Shown: one piece after another, positions 1 through 8,508 of the stretch
Layout: every line of letters begins with the position of its first letter
Position numbering within the stretch: position 1 is the first letter of the stretch
From: Paenibacillus sp. L3-i20
GTDB taxonomy: Bacteria > Bacillota > Bacilli > Paenibacillales > Paenibacillaceae
DNA length: 64,000 bases
Assembly (NCBI RefSeq): GCF_022180385.2
Contig: NZ_BQME02000001.1
Span: 1,157,501 to 1,221,500, forward strand
Direction of reading: 5' to 3'
Notes under the pieces: generated by a model
Seen by the model: the letters and a program-made list of their open reading frames with translations, nothing else
Told to the model about the DNA's origin: nothing
The model's database searches: none
Made by a program: the position numbers and the translations under genes

Positions 1-63
1 CAAGGCAATACTGTTCAGGATAAAGTATCTTCATCACAACAAATTAGTACTTCCGAACAATAA
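1..63 (+). CDS. C-terminal tail of an unidentified plus-strand gene (partial)
   Basis: Frame 1 is open from the window edge for 20 codons and ends in TAA at 61-63; the residues are Ser/Gln/Thr rich (ending STSEQ). The stop lies 2 bases from the stop of the convergent kbaA gene. A strong plus-strand terminator follows at 72-118, which is the best support for a real gene ending here. The product cannot be identified from 20 residues. Confidence 0.4.
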   Translation, partial: QGNTVQDKVSSSQQISTSEQ

Positions 64-65
64 TA

Positions 66-689
66 TTAAACGGCCGATTTAGCAGATACATTTGCTGGAT
101 CGGTCTTATTTTTTTTCACTAGACGATGCATCATCATATTTTGGTATGCATTACAGATAAACAATGGGATCATCATAAATGCAATTGCAGATATGTCTGT
201 CTCCCCTTGTATTGCTGGCCATGCTTCAATAAATGTAACAAAAAACAGAAGGAACATCGTTGGAACAAAAGCACTGCCGTTTGTTTGCTTTACTTTTGCA
301 CGTGCAACAAGCAATGATGCAATTAATAAAGTTAGCGGCAAAACCCAGAAAAACCAGTTGTTCGTACGATTTTCATACAATACGTATCCAAGGCCAAAAA
401 CAGCAAATACTGTCGTGTAACCTTGCAATGCATTCCATAAATACTTTTTGCGGAATACGCTTAATGCAATGTAACTCAGCGTCAGATAGGCAAAAAAGCC
501 CATTTGGCTAAAAGCACCAATCATTAATCCGGCTGTAACCATCATGATCAGATTAATTCCTGTATTTTCAAAACCAAAGAAACTAAAATTTCCACTTGTT
601 GAAAGTATAATTGAGCCGCTTACGATGCAAATTGCTGCCCCGAGCACCATGGTGCTCCAAAATAAAAAGAACCAATTTCGTAAATTCAC
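66..689 (-). CDS. kbaA: KinB-signalling pathway activation protein KbaA
   Basis: A polytopic membrane protein of about 207 residues with roughly six hydrophobic segments. KbaA is needed for activation of the KinB sensor kinase that feeds the sporulation phosphorelay. The open frame reaches a TTG at 722, but I prefer the GTG at 687-689: GGGAGG lies 9 bases upstream of it and the protein then begins MNLRNWFF. No Shine-Dalgarno precedes the TTG. The gene lies beside gerD, salA and cwlD as in Bacillus subtilis. Family assignment rests on overall sequence resemblance plus this gene order; no catalytic motif is expected. Confidence 0.85.
   Translation of the reverse strand: MNLRNWFFLFWSTMVLGAAICIVSGSIILSTSGNFSFFGFENTGINLIMMVTAGLMIGAFSQMGFFAYLTLSYIALSVFRKKYLWNALQGYTTVFAVFGLGYVLYENRTNNWFFWVLPLTLLIASLLVARAKVKQTNGSAFVPTMFLLFFVTFIEAWPAIQGETDISAIAFMMIPLFICNAYQNMMMHRLVKKNKTDPANVSAKSAV
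72..118 (+). terminator. Intrinsic terminator lying inside the kbaA 3' coding end
   Basis: Arms at about 72-84 and 93-105 form a 13-bp stem with G-T wobbles around an 8-base loop. The run TTATTTTTTTT follows on the plus strand. It would terminate a plus-strand transcript from the gene ending at 63, while its bases also encode the last residues of KbaA. Confidence 0.7.
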
Positions 690-774
690 GCGATAAATCC
701 TCCCAATAAAGTTTCTTCCCAAAGGTTTTCCCTTTATTTTACCACGATCACAACAAAAAGCTAATCCGTGTCCA

Positions 775-803
775 TGATAAAACAGTGAACAATGCGCATA
801 TTA
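775..803 (+). promoter_or_regulatory. Candidate sigma-G-like promoter of gerD
   Basis: TGATAA (775-780) and CATATTA (797-803) are separated by 16 bases, resembling forespore sigma-G elements (-10 CATnnTA). gerD in Bacillus is forespore-expressed. The -35 match is weak, so this is only a candidate. Confidence 0.3.
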
Positions 804-908
804 AAAACGATCATGTGCTGGACCGTTGCACAACGTTAGCCAAGAGCATACCGGAATACAAGCATCCCATTACCATATTGCGTTTGACATAGAAGGGAGC
901 AAGCATTT

Positions 909-1580
909 ATGCGCATTCGTTGGATATTGTGGTCGTCTCTTATCGCTTTTGCACTATTATTAACCAGTTGTGGAGGCGAATCTTCAGGCAGCAGTGGACA
1001 GATCAGCTACAAGGACATGAAAACGATGGTTATCGACATTTTAAAAACAGAGGATGCTCAAAAAGCTCTCCAACAATCGGCAGAAAAACTATCTGGTTAT
1101 TCTGCTCAGTCATCCAAACTCCTGTCCGCTCAGGACCAAGAACAAGTTCGTTTGGCTGTGAAGGAAGTAATCAGTGCCCCTGATTACGACAAAGTAATCA
1201 AAAAATTAATGACCGATACACGATTCGCAGGCGAATTTGCAAAAGCGGTCAACAAAGATAATAAAGACATTCACAAGGAATTGATGAAAGACCCAGGATA
1301 TCAATCAGAATTAGTGAAGACGATGAAAGCACCAGAAATGGAAAAAGTCATTTTGGATGTGCTCAAGAGCGCACCCTATCGTAAAGAAGTAATGACACTA
1401 ATGCAGGAATCTATGCAAAACCCCCTCTTCCGTTTAGAAGTGCTTGATTTGATGAAAAAGGCAGTACAAGAAGAGCTTCAGCCGAAGCCAGAGGATAAAG
1501 AGAAGAAAAAAGAAGGACAAGGCTCGGGCGGAGATGAGCAAAAGGAGCAGGAAGAAGAGCAGTCGCAGGAAAGTGAATAA
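909..1580 (+). CDS. gerD: Spore germination lipoprotein GerD
   Basis: A 223-residue lipoprotein with a signal peptide and lipobox LLTSC, Cys21 being the lipidation site. The middle is alpha-helical and charged, as in GerD, which organises nutrient germinant receptors into the inner-membrane germinosome of spores. The C-terminal 35 residues are a Lys/Glu/Gln-rich low-complexity tail. The ATG is preceded by AGAAGGGAG at good spacing. It is on the opposite strand to its neighbours kbaA and salA, the usual arrangement in this region of Bacillales chromosomes, and it is followed by a long terminator hairpin. Confidence 0.9.
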   Translation: MRIRWILWSSLIAFALLLTSCGGESSGSSGQISYKDMKTMVIDILKTEDAQKALQQSAEKLSGYSAQSSKLLSAQDQEQVRLAVKEVISAPDYDKVIKKLMTDTRFAGEFAKAVNKDNKDIHKELMKDPGYQSELVKTMKAPEMEKVILDVLKSAPYRKEVMTLMQESMQNPLFRLEVLDLMKKAVQEELQPKPEDKEKKKEGQGSGGDEQKEQEEEQSQESE

Positions 1581-1608
1581 TTGATTAGAATGAATCGCAA
1601 TTAAATGA

Positions 1609-1688
1609 GGGTGAGTGAATCATGGTGATTATGAAATCAAGATGAAGTACAATCATGGGTGAGTGAATATGTAGTTAAGATGAAGTAC
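1609..1688 (+). repeat. Imperfect tandem direct repeat downstream of gerD
   Basis: GGGTGAGTGAAT occurs at 1609-1620 and 1657-1668, and AAGATGAAGTAC at 1639-1650 and 1677-1688. This gives two copies of a roughly 40-48-base unit with an internal length difference. No open reading frame of note runs through it. Confidence 0.7.
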
Positions 1689-1723
1689 GGTAACGGGCCA
1701 GTTAATACTGGGTGATATGGTAA

Positions 1724-1794
1724 ACGCCCGAATCAGTATATTGCTGCGCTGTAATATAACGCAGTAAATATCTGGTTCGGGCGTATTATTTTTA
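1724..1794 (+). terminator. Long-stem terminator after gerD
   Basis: Arms at 1724-1747 and 1760-1784 pair over about 24 positions with few mismatches (outer part ACGCCCGAA/TTCGGGCGT). TATTATTTTT follows on the plus strand. The convergent salA ends 50 bases further on and may use the same hairpin, but the minus-strand flank lacks a T run. Confidence 0.75.
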
Positions 1795-1842
1795 AGCAGG
1801 TGTTCCATGTATAGGCTATTGCGTATTATATGGTTTTACATA

Positions 1843-2949
1843 TTAGATGCGTTTCAGTATGTTATCTGCCAGCTCCAAGTAAAGCTGACCTGTTTCGGAC
1901 TCCGCCTTGTAAACAGAAGGAGAGAAATCCGGCTCTGATGGATGGTTGTCTGGAGCTCCAAGCGGTATTTGTGCAAGCAGTTCGCTATGAAGCGTCTCCG
2001 CTAATCTTGCACCGCCGCCACGACCAAATACGTATTCTTTCTCGCCTGTCGACTTTGATACGTAATAGGACATATTTTCTACAACACCGATAATTTCATG
2101 TTCGGTTTTGATTGCCATTGCACCTGCCCGAGCCGCAACAAACGCTGCCGTTGCATGGGGTGTAGTAACAATGATTTCTTTGCTCTGTGGAATGATCTGA
2201 TGGACGTCAAGCGCAATATCCCCTGTACCAGGAGGCAGATCGAGCAGCATGTAATCAAGCTCGCCCCATTCAATTTCTTGAAAGAAGTTGCGAAGCATCT
2301 TGCCTAACATCGGACCACGCCATACGATCGGGCTATTGTCTTCCACGAAAAAGCCCATCGAAATAACTTTAACTCCAAAACGCTCGATTGGGATTACCCG
2401 ATCGTTGATAACTTCTGGACGTTCCTCGATTCCCATCATATCAGGAACGCTAAAGCCGTAGATGTCGGCATCAATGATGCCGACGCGTTTGCCCCTGCGG
2501 GCTAAGGCGACCGCAAGATTAACGGTCACCGTCGATTTGCCCACGCCGCCTTTGCCGCTGGCGACGGCGATAAAGGTTGTTCCACTGCTAGGTGACAGCA
2601 GTGGACTTGCAAGATCTGCCCCGTGACCTTGTACGGGGCTGTCATTTTTGGCGCCGGCGCTGCTTGCGGCCGGCGCTGCTTTCGCTGCGGGCGCAGGCTC
2701 TGCGCCGCCCGCAGAAGCTGGCGCGCCCTCGTCCCGAAACCGGCAATGCACGGTTTCGGCGCCGAGGGGCGCCAGCGCCTCGCGAAGCGAGGCTTCGAGC
2801 GCGGGCTGCTTCGCCGCGCTCGCTCCGAGAACCGTCAGCGAAACTTGACGGTTCCTGACCATGACATCGCGGAAGCTAATGCCTTCCGCGGAATATTGAT
2901 TCGCCATCAGAGCTTCGATGGCTTCTAATGCTTGCTCGCGTGTCAACAT
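1843..2949 (-). CDS. salA: Mrp/NBP35-family P-loop ATPase (SalA)
   Basis: A 368-residue protein: N-terminal MIP18/DUF59-type domain (about 1-75), an Ala/Pro-rich linker (about 76-115), then a ParA/MinD-like ATPase with a deviant Walker A GKGGVGKST at 132-140 and the typical LPPGTGD segment. Mrp proteins carry Fe-S clusters in some organisms, but here the only cysteine is in the N-terminal domain and the C-terminal CXXC is absent. In Bacillus the protein (SalA) regulates scoC and exoprotease expression. SD AGGTGGG precedes the ATG. The linker-coding DNA is much richer in GC than its surroundings. Confidence 0.88.
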   Translation of the reverse strand: MLTREQALEAIEALMANQYSAEGISFRDVMVRNRQVSLTVLGASAAKQPALEASLREALAPLGAETVHCRFRDEGAPASAGGAEPAPAAKAAPAASSAGAKNDSPVQGHGADLASPLLSPSSGTTFIAVASGKGGVGKSTVTVNLAVALARRGKRVGIIDADIYGFSVPDMMGIEERPEVINDRVIPIERFGVKVISMGFFVEDNSPIVWRGPMLGKMLRNFFQEIEWGELDYMLLDLPPGTGDIALDVHQIIPQSKEIIVTTPHATAAFVAARAGAMAIKTEHEIIGVVENMSYYVSKSTGEKEYVFGRGGGARLAETLHSELLAQIPLGAPDNHPSEPDFSPSVYKAESETGQLYLELADNILKRI

Positions 2950-3053
2950 GTTATGTGTCCCACCTTTATGAAATAAGAGAACTATGTTCCCATTATAACA
3001 CAGGATGTCCGCTTACTTTGTAACCTCTTCCATCCCAATATGTATCGTTTGCA

Positions 3054-3848
3054 CTAATTGCCGTTTTGCAGTTCCAGCTCCTGATTCGCATTTCCACTTA
3101 ACTTCTCCCCTGAGTGATAACGAAGAATCCCCTGGTAGATGGATGCTGCTGCTTTCCGCTGATATTCTGCATCAACTAAGCGCTCAGCTTCTCCATGATT
3201 AGATAAAAAACCAACTTCAACTAATGCAGTTGGAATATCTTTAATCTCTTTTAAAAGGTAAACACCTTTAACGGTAGCAGCAATTCTAGTCGTATTTTCT
3301 AAATTCCGTTTAATCTCATCCTGAATAAAAGCTGCTAACATTCGATTATCGGGATGATTCCCCGCCTGATAAAAAGTTTGTGCACCCGACCATTTCTGTT
3401 GTGGAATGCTGTTCATATGTATACTGATGACCGTCGCCGGTTTATTTTCGTTAATAAGAGCCACTCTTCGCTTCAAATCTTCCGTCTTACGCTTACTGTA
3501 AGCATGCGCATCACCCGAAGCAAGATCATAATCTCCCTCTCGCGTCATAATGACTACCGCTCCCGCTTGTTGCAAATAATCACGTAAATATAGTGCAATA
3601 GCTAAATTTAAATCCTTTTCTATAACACCTTCCTTGCTGATTGCTCCTCCGTCCGCACCACCATGACCAGCATCAATGGCTATCGTCTTACCTGACAGAG
3701 GTAATGACCAATATGACCATGTACTGGAAGCCGGAATACTTTGCCTGAGCATTATCCCCGTTAGCACAATAACAAGGAAAGCAATGCCAATACGAACTAC
3801 TCCCTTATACGTTAACCAAACTACGAAATGCCGTCTTAGCCAGCGCAT
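3054..3848 (-). CDS. cwlD: N-acetylmuramoyl-L-alanine amidase CwlD
   Basis: A 264-residue Amidase_3 protein with one N-terminal membrane anchor (about 18-36). The zinc ligands and catalytic residues are visible: H62 in DAGHGG, E77, H144 in SIHMNS and E211 in VEVGF. CwlD cleaves the peptide from muramic acid during spore cortex synthesis as a step to muramic-delta-lactam, the mark recognised by germination lytic enzymes. GAGGTGG precedes the ATG. It sits between salA and the sulfur genes; in B. subtilis it directly follows the rpsI region. Confidence 0.92.
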   Translation of the reverse strand: MRWLRRHFVVWLTYKGVVRIGIAFLVIVLTGIMLRQSIPASSTWSYWSLPLSGKTIAIDAGHGGADGGAISKEGVIEKDLNLAIALYLRDYLQQAGAVVIMTREGDYDLASGDAHAYSKRKTEDLKRRVALINENKPATVISIHMNSIPQQKWSGAQTFYQAGNHPDNRMLAAFIQDEIKRNLENTTRIAATVKGVYLLKEIKDIPTALVEVGFLSNHGEAERLVDAEYQRKAAASIYQGILRYHSGEKLSGNANQELELQNGN

Positions 3849-3976
3849 TAAAAAACCACCTCGTCCTCCATAAAATGAATAAGTGTCCTGAAAGACTATC
3901 CTGAGGGATAAGCCTTATGCGCACATTCATATATATGGGACGAGATGGTTAATTATGTTCCTACTATTGGCACGAT

Positions 3977-5143
3977 TTAGCCTACCGGCTGCTCTGACAT
4001 ACCTTCGATCAAAATTTTTGCAACTTCTGGACGTGAAAATTCTGGAGGAGGACAAACTCCATCACGTAGCAATGCACGAACTTTAGTTCCTGACAACGTT
4101 AGATGAGCTGTTTTGTCATGTGGGCAAGTTTTAGAAGTCGCCATATTACCACACGTCGTACAGAAAAAGCTATGTTCAAAGTAAAGCGGCGTAATACCAA
4201 GATCTTCAGCAGGTATCGACTTGAGCAAGTCTTGCGCCTCATATGTTCCGTAGTAGTCGCCTACTCCAGCATGATCACGACCCACTATAAAGTGAGTACA
4301 GCCATAGTTTTTGCGAACGATAGCATGGAAAATTGCCTCACGAGGTCCTGCGTAACGCATCGCTGCTGGAAATACTCCAAGAAACACACGATCCGCCGGA
4401 TAATAATTTTCAAGAAGTGCGAGATAACTTTTCATACGAACGTTAGCAGGAACATCATCAGACTTCGTCTCACCAACAAGTGGATTCAAAAATAACGCAT
4501 CAACAATTTCCATTGCTGTTTTCTGAATGTATTCATGAGCACGATGAACGGGATTGCGTGTTTGGAAACCAACGATCGTCTTCCAGCCCTTCTCGGCAAA
4601 CAATCGACGAGTTTCCGTAGGATCGAAGTAAAACTCTTGGAACTTCTCAGGTTGTGGACGGTTTAATACAATTATTGTTCCACCAACATATATAGATGAA
4701 CGCTCAAGCAACTTTTGCACACCTGGATGCTCAGGATCATCTGTTTTGAAAACATTTATTGCTTCAATCTTTTGATCTACGTTATAAATACTCTCTATTG
4801 CAATAATACCGTACGTTATACCATCTTCACCGACGATTGCCGCACGTTCTCCAACCTGAAGCTGGGCCGCCTTCTCTTCACTAACAGCAAGAGTAATTGG
4901 AATGCTCCATACAAGTCCGTTAGCAAGTCTAGTCTTCTCAATAACTGATTTATAATCTTCTTCATTCAAAAACCCTGTAAGTGGAGAAAATGCACCTACT
5001 CCAATTAGATCTAAATCAGATATAGTCCACGTATTGATCGTAATCGAAGATAGTCCCTTTGCTTCATTAAGAAGCGATTTACGTTCTGCGCCTTCAGCGA
5101 TCTGGTTAACCAGTACTCCGCCATGTGGTGAAATTTGACTCAT
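3977..5143 (-). CDS. sat: Sulfate adenylyltransferase (ATP sulfurylase)
   Basis: A 388-residue enzyme making adenylylsulfate (APS) from ATP and sulfate, the first step of sulfate assimilation. Visible motifs are [11 protein letters not shown] with the HXXH adenylate site, GRDHAG, and a zinc-ligand cluster CTTCG...CPH near the C-terminus. An upstream TTG at 5164 lies within the Shine-Dalgarno sequence itself (TTGAGGAGG), so the ATG at 5143 is preferred (protein begins MSQISPHGG). It follows cysH with a gap of about 110 bases and is probably cotranscribed with it. Confidence 0.92.
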   Translation of the reverse strand: MSQISPHGGVLVNQIAEGAERKSLLNEAKGLSSITINTWTISDLDLIGVGAFSPLTGFLNEEDYKSVIEKTRLANGLVWSIPITLAVSEEKAAQLQVGERAAIVGEDGITYGIIAIESIYNVDQKIEAINVFKTDDPEHPGVQKLLERSSIYVGGTIIVLNRPQPEKFQEFYFDPTETRRLFAEKGWKTIVGFQTRNPVHRAHEYIQKTAMEIVDALFLNPLVGETKSDDVPANVRMKSYLALLENYYPADRVFLGVFPAAMRYAGPREAIFHAIVRKNYGCTHFIVGRDHAGVGDYYGTYEAQDLLKSIPAEDLGITPLYFEHSFFCTTCGNMATSKTCPHDKTAHLTLSGTKVRALLRDGVCPPPEFSRPEVAKILIEGMSEQPVG

Positions 5144-5255
5144 TATCTTAGAAAGCCTCCTCAAAGTTTACGGTAGTAAAATTTACTTCGTAAGCATAAC
5201 CCTGTTTTACGTCAGTAAAACTGAACTCCTAATCAACGACTTAGTTTTACGATTG

Positions 5256-5951
5256 TTATTTATGAAGTCCACATTCTGTTTTCTCTTGACCTGACCAACG
5301 ACCTGCGCGTGGGTCTTCTCCGGGCATTACTTTTCGTGTGCAGTACTCACAGCCGATACTTGGGTAATGTTGGTCATGCAACGGATTATATATAACATCA
5401 TTCTCGCGAATGTAGTTCCAAACATCTTCTGTTGTCCAGTTTGCAATTGGATTAAACTTTACTAGTCCAAACTTTAAATCGTATTCAATTTTTTTTGCAT
5501 TTGCACGGGTAGGAGCTTGGTCACGACGAATACCGGTAATCCACGCCTCATATTTCGTTAATATATGAGTTAAAGGTTTTACCTTCCGAATATCGCAGCA
5601 CTTATTCGCATCTGTCAACCATAGTTGATCACCAAACTGCGCTGCTTGATCCTCAGGCGTAATTTCTGGTTTTACTTCTACGAATGGAATACCTGGATAA
5701 CGTTCAATCATTCGATCACGAGTTTCGTAAGTCTCTTTAAAATGAAAATCAGTGTCGAGGTAAAAAATATCAGATGTTGGGCTGACTTTTTGCAGCATAT
5801 CAACCAACACAACGTCTTCTGCCCCGAAGCTGCATGCAAAGGTGATATTAGGGAATGTCTCTGCAGCGAAACGAATGATTTCCTCTGGCGTTGCATGCTC
5901 GAGCTCAACAGCCTTCTGCGCAATAAGCGCTTCTTTTTCAAATAAATTCAT
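5256..5951 (-). CDS. cysH: Adenylyl-sulfate reductase, thioredoxin-type (CysH)
   Basis: A 231-residue PAPS-reductase-family protein. It carries four cysteines for a [4Fe-4S] cluster (C118-C119 and C201/C204) and the C-terminal catalytic motif ECGLH with C227. Enzymes with this cluster normally reduce APS rather than PAPS, which fits the adjacent sat and the absence of an APS kinase gene here. The product is sulfite for cysteine synthesis. SD GGAGG precedes the ATG and a near-consensus promoter lies 50 bases upstream. The pair is placed between rpsI and cwlD, an interval without sulfur genes in B. subtilis. Confidence 0.92.
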   Translation of the reverse strand: MNLFEKEALIAQKAVELEHATPEEIIRFAAETFPNITFACSFGAEDVVLVDMLQKVSPTSDIFYLDTDFHFKETYETRDRMIERYPGIPFVEVKPEITPEDQAAQFGDQLWLTDANKCCDIRKVKPLTHILTKYEAWITGIRRDQAPTRANAKKIEYDLKFGLVKFNPIANWTTEDVWNYIRENDVIYNPLHDQHYPSIGCEYCTRKVMPGEDPRAGRWSGQEKTECGLHK

Positions 5952-6000
5952 GAGACACGACCTCCGTTTTTAATTCCAAGTAAAGTAGTATGTATAATCG

Positions 6001-6029
6001 ATTATACGCCTTCCAATCGTTAAGTTCAA
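6001..6029 (-). promoter_or_regulatory. cysH-sat promoter with an overlapping palindrome
   Basis: TTGAAC (6024-6029) and TATAAT (6001-6006) are 17 bases apart on the minus strand. The -10 box is inside a perfect 16-bp palindrome GTATAATCGATTATAC (5992-6007), placed where a repressor could block the polymerase. Confidence 0.7.
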
Positions 6030-6092
6030 TAATTAGTTTACATTTTGTAGCACTTTATTCCAAAAAAAAATAAAGATTACCCGGTCAAAAAC

Positions 6093-6133
6093 AAAAAAAA
6101 GAGCCCTTGACCAATAAAGGCCAAAGACTCTTT
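6093..6133 (-). terminator. rplM-rpsI operon terminator
   Basis: A 15-bp stem (6098-6112 with 6119-6133, including G-T pairs) is followed on the minus strand by eight Ts. It lies 13 bases past the rpsI stop and separates it from cysH. Confidence 0.8.
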
Positions 6134-6145
6134 CGTAAAAGAATA

Positions 6146-6538
6146 TTAACGTTTTGAGAACTGTGGAGCGCGACGTGCTGCTTTAAGACCGTATTTTTTA
6201 CGCTCTTTCATACGCGGATCACGAGTTAGGAAACCTGCGCGCTTCAATGCTGGACGGAACTCAGGGTCTGCTTTAAGCAGCGCACGGGAGATACCGTGAC
6301 GGATTGCGCCAGCTTGGCCGGACATTCCGCCGCCATTAGCAATAACTAGCACATCGTATTTCGACAATGTGTCAGTCAACACAAGCGGTTGTTTTACAAT
6401 CAGCTTTAGAGTTTCCAAGCCGAAATATTCATTCAGATCGCGTTTATTAACAATGATTCGTCCTTCACCCGGCACAAGACGTACACGTGCAACAGAGTGT
6501 TTACGACGACCGGTTCCATAGTATTGCACTTGAGCCAT
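6146..6538 (-). CDS. rpsI: 30S ribosomal protein S9 (uS9)
   Basis: 130 residues, full length. The N-terminus [20 protein letters not shown] and the extended basic C-terminal tail ending PQFSKR are diagnostic; the tail reaches the P-site tRNA anticodon in the 30S subunit. GGAGG lies upstream of the ATG. It follows rplM by 20 bases and forms the two-gene rplM-rpsI operon closed by a terminator. Confidence 0.97.
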   Translation of the reverse strand: MAQVQYYGTGRRKHSVARVRLVPGEGRIIVNKRDLNEYFGLETLKLIVKQPLVLTDTLSKYDVLVIANGGGMSGQAGAIRHGISRALLKADPEFRPALKRAGFLTRDPRMKERKKYGLKAARRAPQFSKR

Positions 6539-6558
6539 GAAACGTGTCCTCCTCTTTA

Positions 6559-6996
6559 TTACCCGCGAAGCTCGTAGACTTCAGGGTTTTGTGCTTGATG
6601 TGGATGTTCCGCACCTGCGTATACTTTAAGTTTAAGCTTCATCTTGTTACCAAGACGATTTTTCGGCAACATGCCGTGAACAGCCAGTTCGATTACGCGC
6701 TCTGGTTTGTTTTTGATCATCTCTTGTGCTGGAGTGACTTTCAAGCCACCAGTGTACATTGAGTGACGGTAGTACATTTTGTCTGACATCTTTTTGCCTG
6801 TCAAAACAATTTTTTCAGCGTTGATTACGACAACGAAATCGCCAGTATCAACGTGAGGCGTAAATTGCGGTTTGTGTTTGCCACGGATCAGGCTTGCAGC
6901 TTCGCTAGCCAGACGACCGAGCGTTTTGCCTTCCGCATCAATGACGAACCATTTACGCTCAACTTCATTTGGCTTAGCCATATAGGTGGTACGCAT
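6559..6996 (-). CDS. rplM: 50S ribosomal protein L13 (uL13)
   Basis: 145 residues, the usual length. MRTTYMAKP start, HVDTGD and the ending EVYELRG match L13, an early assembly protein of the large subunit. AAGGAGG is 7 bases upstream of the ATG. In B. subtilis rplM is downstream of truA; here two plus-strand genes separate them, so rplM must have its own promoter. Confidence 0.97.
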   Translation of the reverse strand: MRTTYMAKPNEVERKWFVIDAEGKTLGRLASEAASLIRGKHKPQFTPHVDTGDFVVVINAEKIVLTGKKMSDKMYYRHSMYTGGLKVTPAQEMIKNKPERVIELAVHGMLPKNRLGNKMKLKLKVYAGAEHPHQAQNPEVYELRG

Positions 6997-7125
6997 GGAT
7001 GATCCTCCTTAATTTCTTACATTAATCGTTTTTATAACAACGTAAACGTTGGTTTGTTATTCATTATAGTACTTTACTTTTTGGCGGCCATTCTTAGTCG
7101 GGGCTGTGGGAGAGCCACTAAGAAA
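6997..7125 (-). promoter_or_regulatory. rplM upstream region: possible L13-type leader and inverted repeat
   Basis: TATAAT preceded by TAC lies about 75 bases before the rplM start, with only a poor -35. Downstream of it, AACGTTTACGTT and ACGATTAATGT segments precede the SD, the position of the known Firmicute L13 autoregulatory leader. Further upstream an inverted repeat TTCTTAGT...ACTAAGAA (7091-7124) with inner GGCT/AGCC has no T run. The leader assignment is by position only. Confidence 0.35.
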
Positions 7126-7433
7126 GCACAAGTTATATACTACTATATTTAGTGCCCATATGCAAGTCATATTTCTATTTCTTATTTACTTTGAAGCAGT
7201 ACTTTTTCCCACTTCTACAATGAAGTTAATCGCATCCTCATAAAAAGGAACTTTTTCATAGCCTTATCAGCAAATACCAGCTCAAATCGTATCCTAGACT
7301 TAAGTCGTGGGATGCTGTACATCATTAGTCTGTTCCTACATATCCTAACAACTGGTAATATCAATCTATACATTAAGCGCATTGAGCATTCTCTGGTGTC
7401 TATGCGAATACTAGAATAGGAGAAAAAGATCAT
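7126..7433. other. Noncoding spacer between rplM and the DUF4097-like pair
   Basis: AT-rich sequence with no credible reading frame on either strand. The last 20 bases hold AGGAG, the ribosome-binding site of the gene starting at 7434. No close promoter match was found. Confidence 0.5.
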
Positions 7434-8348
7434 ATGAAAAAAAGATCCGCCCTAGGAACATTTCTCGTCATATTTGGGATAGTCGGATTGCTAGCTGTTT
7501 TCTTTAATAACGACAAGTCACCGCTAATTGGTATTACTTCGTTCTTGTCCAAAGAAATCAATGATGGGCAAACCGTTGATGTCAGTGAGATCAAAAATGT
7601 TGATATTAATACTGGAAGCATTGATGTACATGTCATCAAGGGAAACAGTGAAGAAGCTGTTATTACTGTGCAAGGCCGCGCAACTAAAACGTTCATTGAA
7701 AGCTTGCAGTTAAACGCAATGTCGAAAGGCGACACGTTGGAAATTTCACTTGATGGTGAACGCAAAAACTCTTTGGGATGGGGCTGGTCAAATGTTACGC
7801 TCACGGTAGAACTTCCTGAAAAGCAATGGAATGAACTTGCTGTAGAGGTTAATAGCGGAGACATTAAAGTTGATAAGCTTTCATTCGATCATGCAGATCT
7901 TCAAGCCAACTCCGGCGATATTATGACGGATAATTTCTCAGTGTTAACAGCGTTAACAGTTAATGTCCATAGCGGTGATATTCATGTTAAAGAATACGAA
8001 GCAGAAAAAATAGACTTCAAAGTCGACAGCGGCGATGCATCATTTTTCAACGGCGTCGGTGAACTAATTGGTTCTACGGGCTCTGGTGACATTTTCGTTC
8101 ACGCAAAGGATTTGTTAAATGATACAACGCTTGAAACTGGAAGCGGCGATATATTCATACAATTAGACAATACACCAACTTCGCTTGCAGTCGATTTTAA
8201 TACAGCGTCTGGCGATACTACTATGCATAAAGATGGATTTACTTACAAGAACAGCTCATCTCGTGATGAAGATTTGAGAGGCACTTTTGGTACAGGAGAG
8301 ATTAAACTTAATGTATACTCAGGTTCAGGAGATATATTTATGAAATAA
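7434..8348 (+). CDS. Membrane-anchored DUF4097-like solenoid protein, SGD-ladder type
   Basis: A 304-residue protein with one N-terminal membrane segment (about 8-24) and then an extracytoplasmic repeat region. Eight SGD triplets, mostly SGDI, recur about every 20 residues (NSGDI, HSGDI, GSGDI), the pattern of a beta-solenoid in which each turn places the same residues on one face. This matches the DUF4097 family, whose biochemical function is unknown; several are linked to cell-envelope stress. It is adjacent to and similar in sequence to the gene at 8509. A role in metal or polymer binding at the envelope is only a guess. AGGAG precedes the ATG. Confidence 0.75.
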   Translation: MKKRSALGTFLVIFGIVGLLAVFFNNDKSPLIGITSFLSKEINDGQTVDVSEIKNVDINTGSIDVHVIKGNSEEAVITVQGRATKTFIESLQLNAMSKGDTLEISLDGERKNSLGWGWSNVTLTVELPEKQWNELAVEVNSGDIKVDKLSFDHADLQANSGDIMTDNFSVLTALTVNVHSGDIHVKEYEAEKIDFKVDSGDASFFNGVGELIGSTGSGDIFVHAKDLLNDTTLETGSGDIFIQLDNTPTSLAVDFNTASGDTTMHKDGFTYKNSSSRDEDLRGTFGTGEIKLNVYSGSGDIFMK

Positions 8349-8508
8349 CCTCTTTAATATCCACCTAAAGGCTTAGTTAAATCTCCATCACTAGAACGTT
8401 TTATCAACTGAAATTAATTCGTACAATATAAATATAGTAAGGATGTCCGTGTAACGATTCGATAAGATGTCTTTAGCATAAATAAAGACCAACATAAGGG
8501 AGTAGGAG
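8349..8508 (+). promoter_or_regulatory. Spacer between the two DUF4097-like genes
   Basis: A 160-base spacer with a short hairpin GTCTTTA...TAAAGAC at about 8468-8488 just before the ribosome-binding site GGGAGTAGGAG. There is no T run after it, so it is not a clear terminator. No strong promoter match is visible; the genes may be cotranscribed. Confidence 0.4.

Noticed and set aside
7215-7433. 72-codon minus-strand frame before the DUF4097-like genes
   Set aside because: Composition is not protein-like (Arg/Leu/Ile runs), no SD, and it overlaps the leader of the plus-strand gene.
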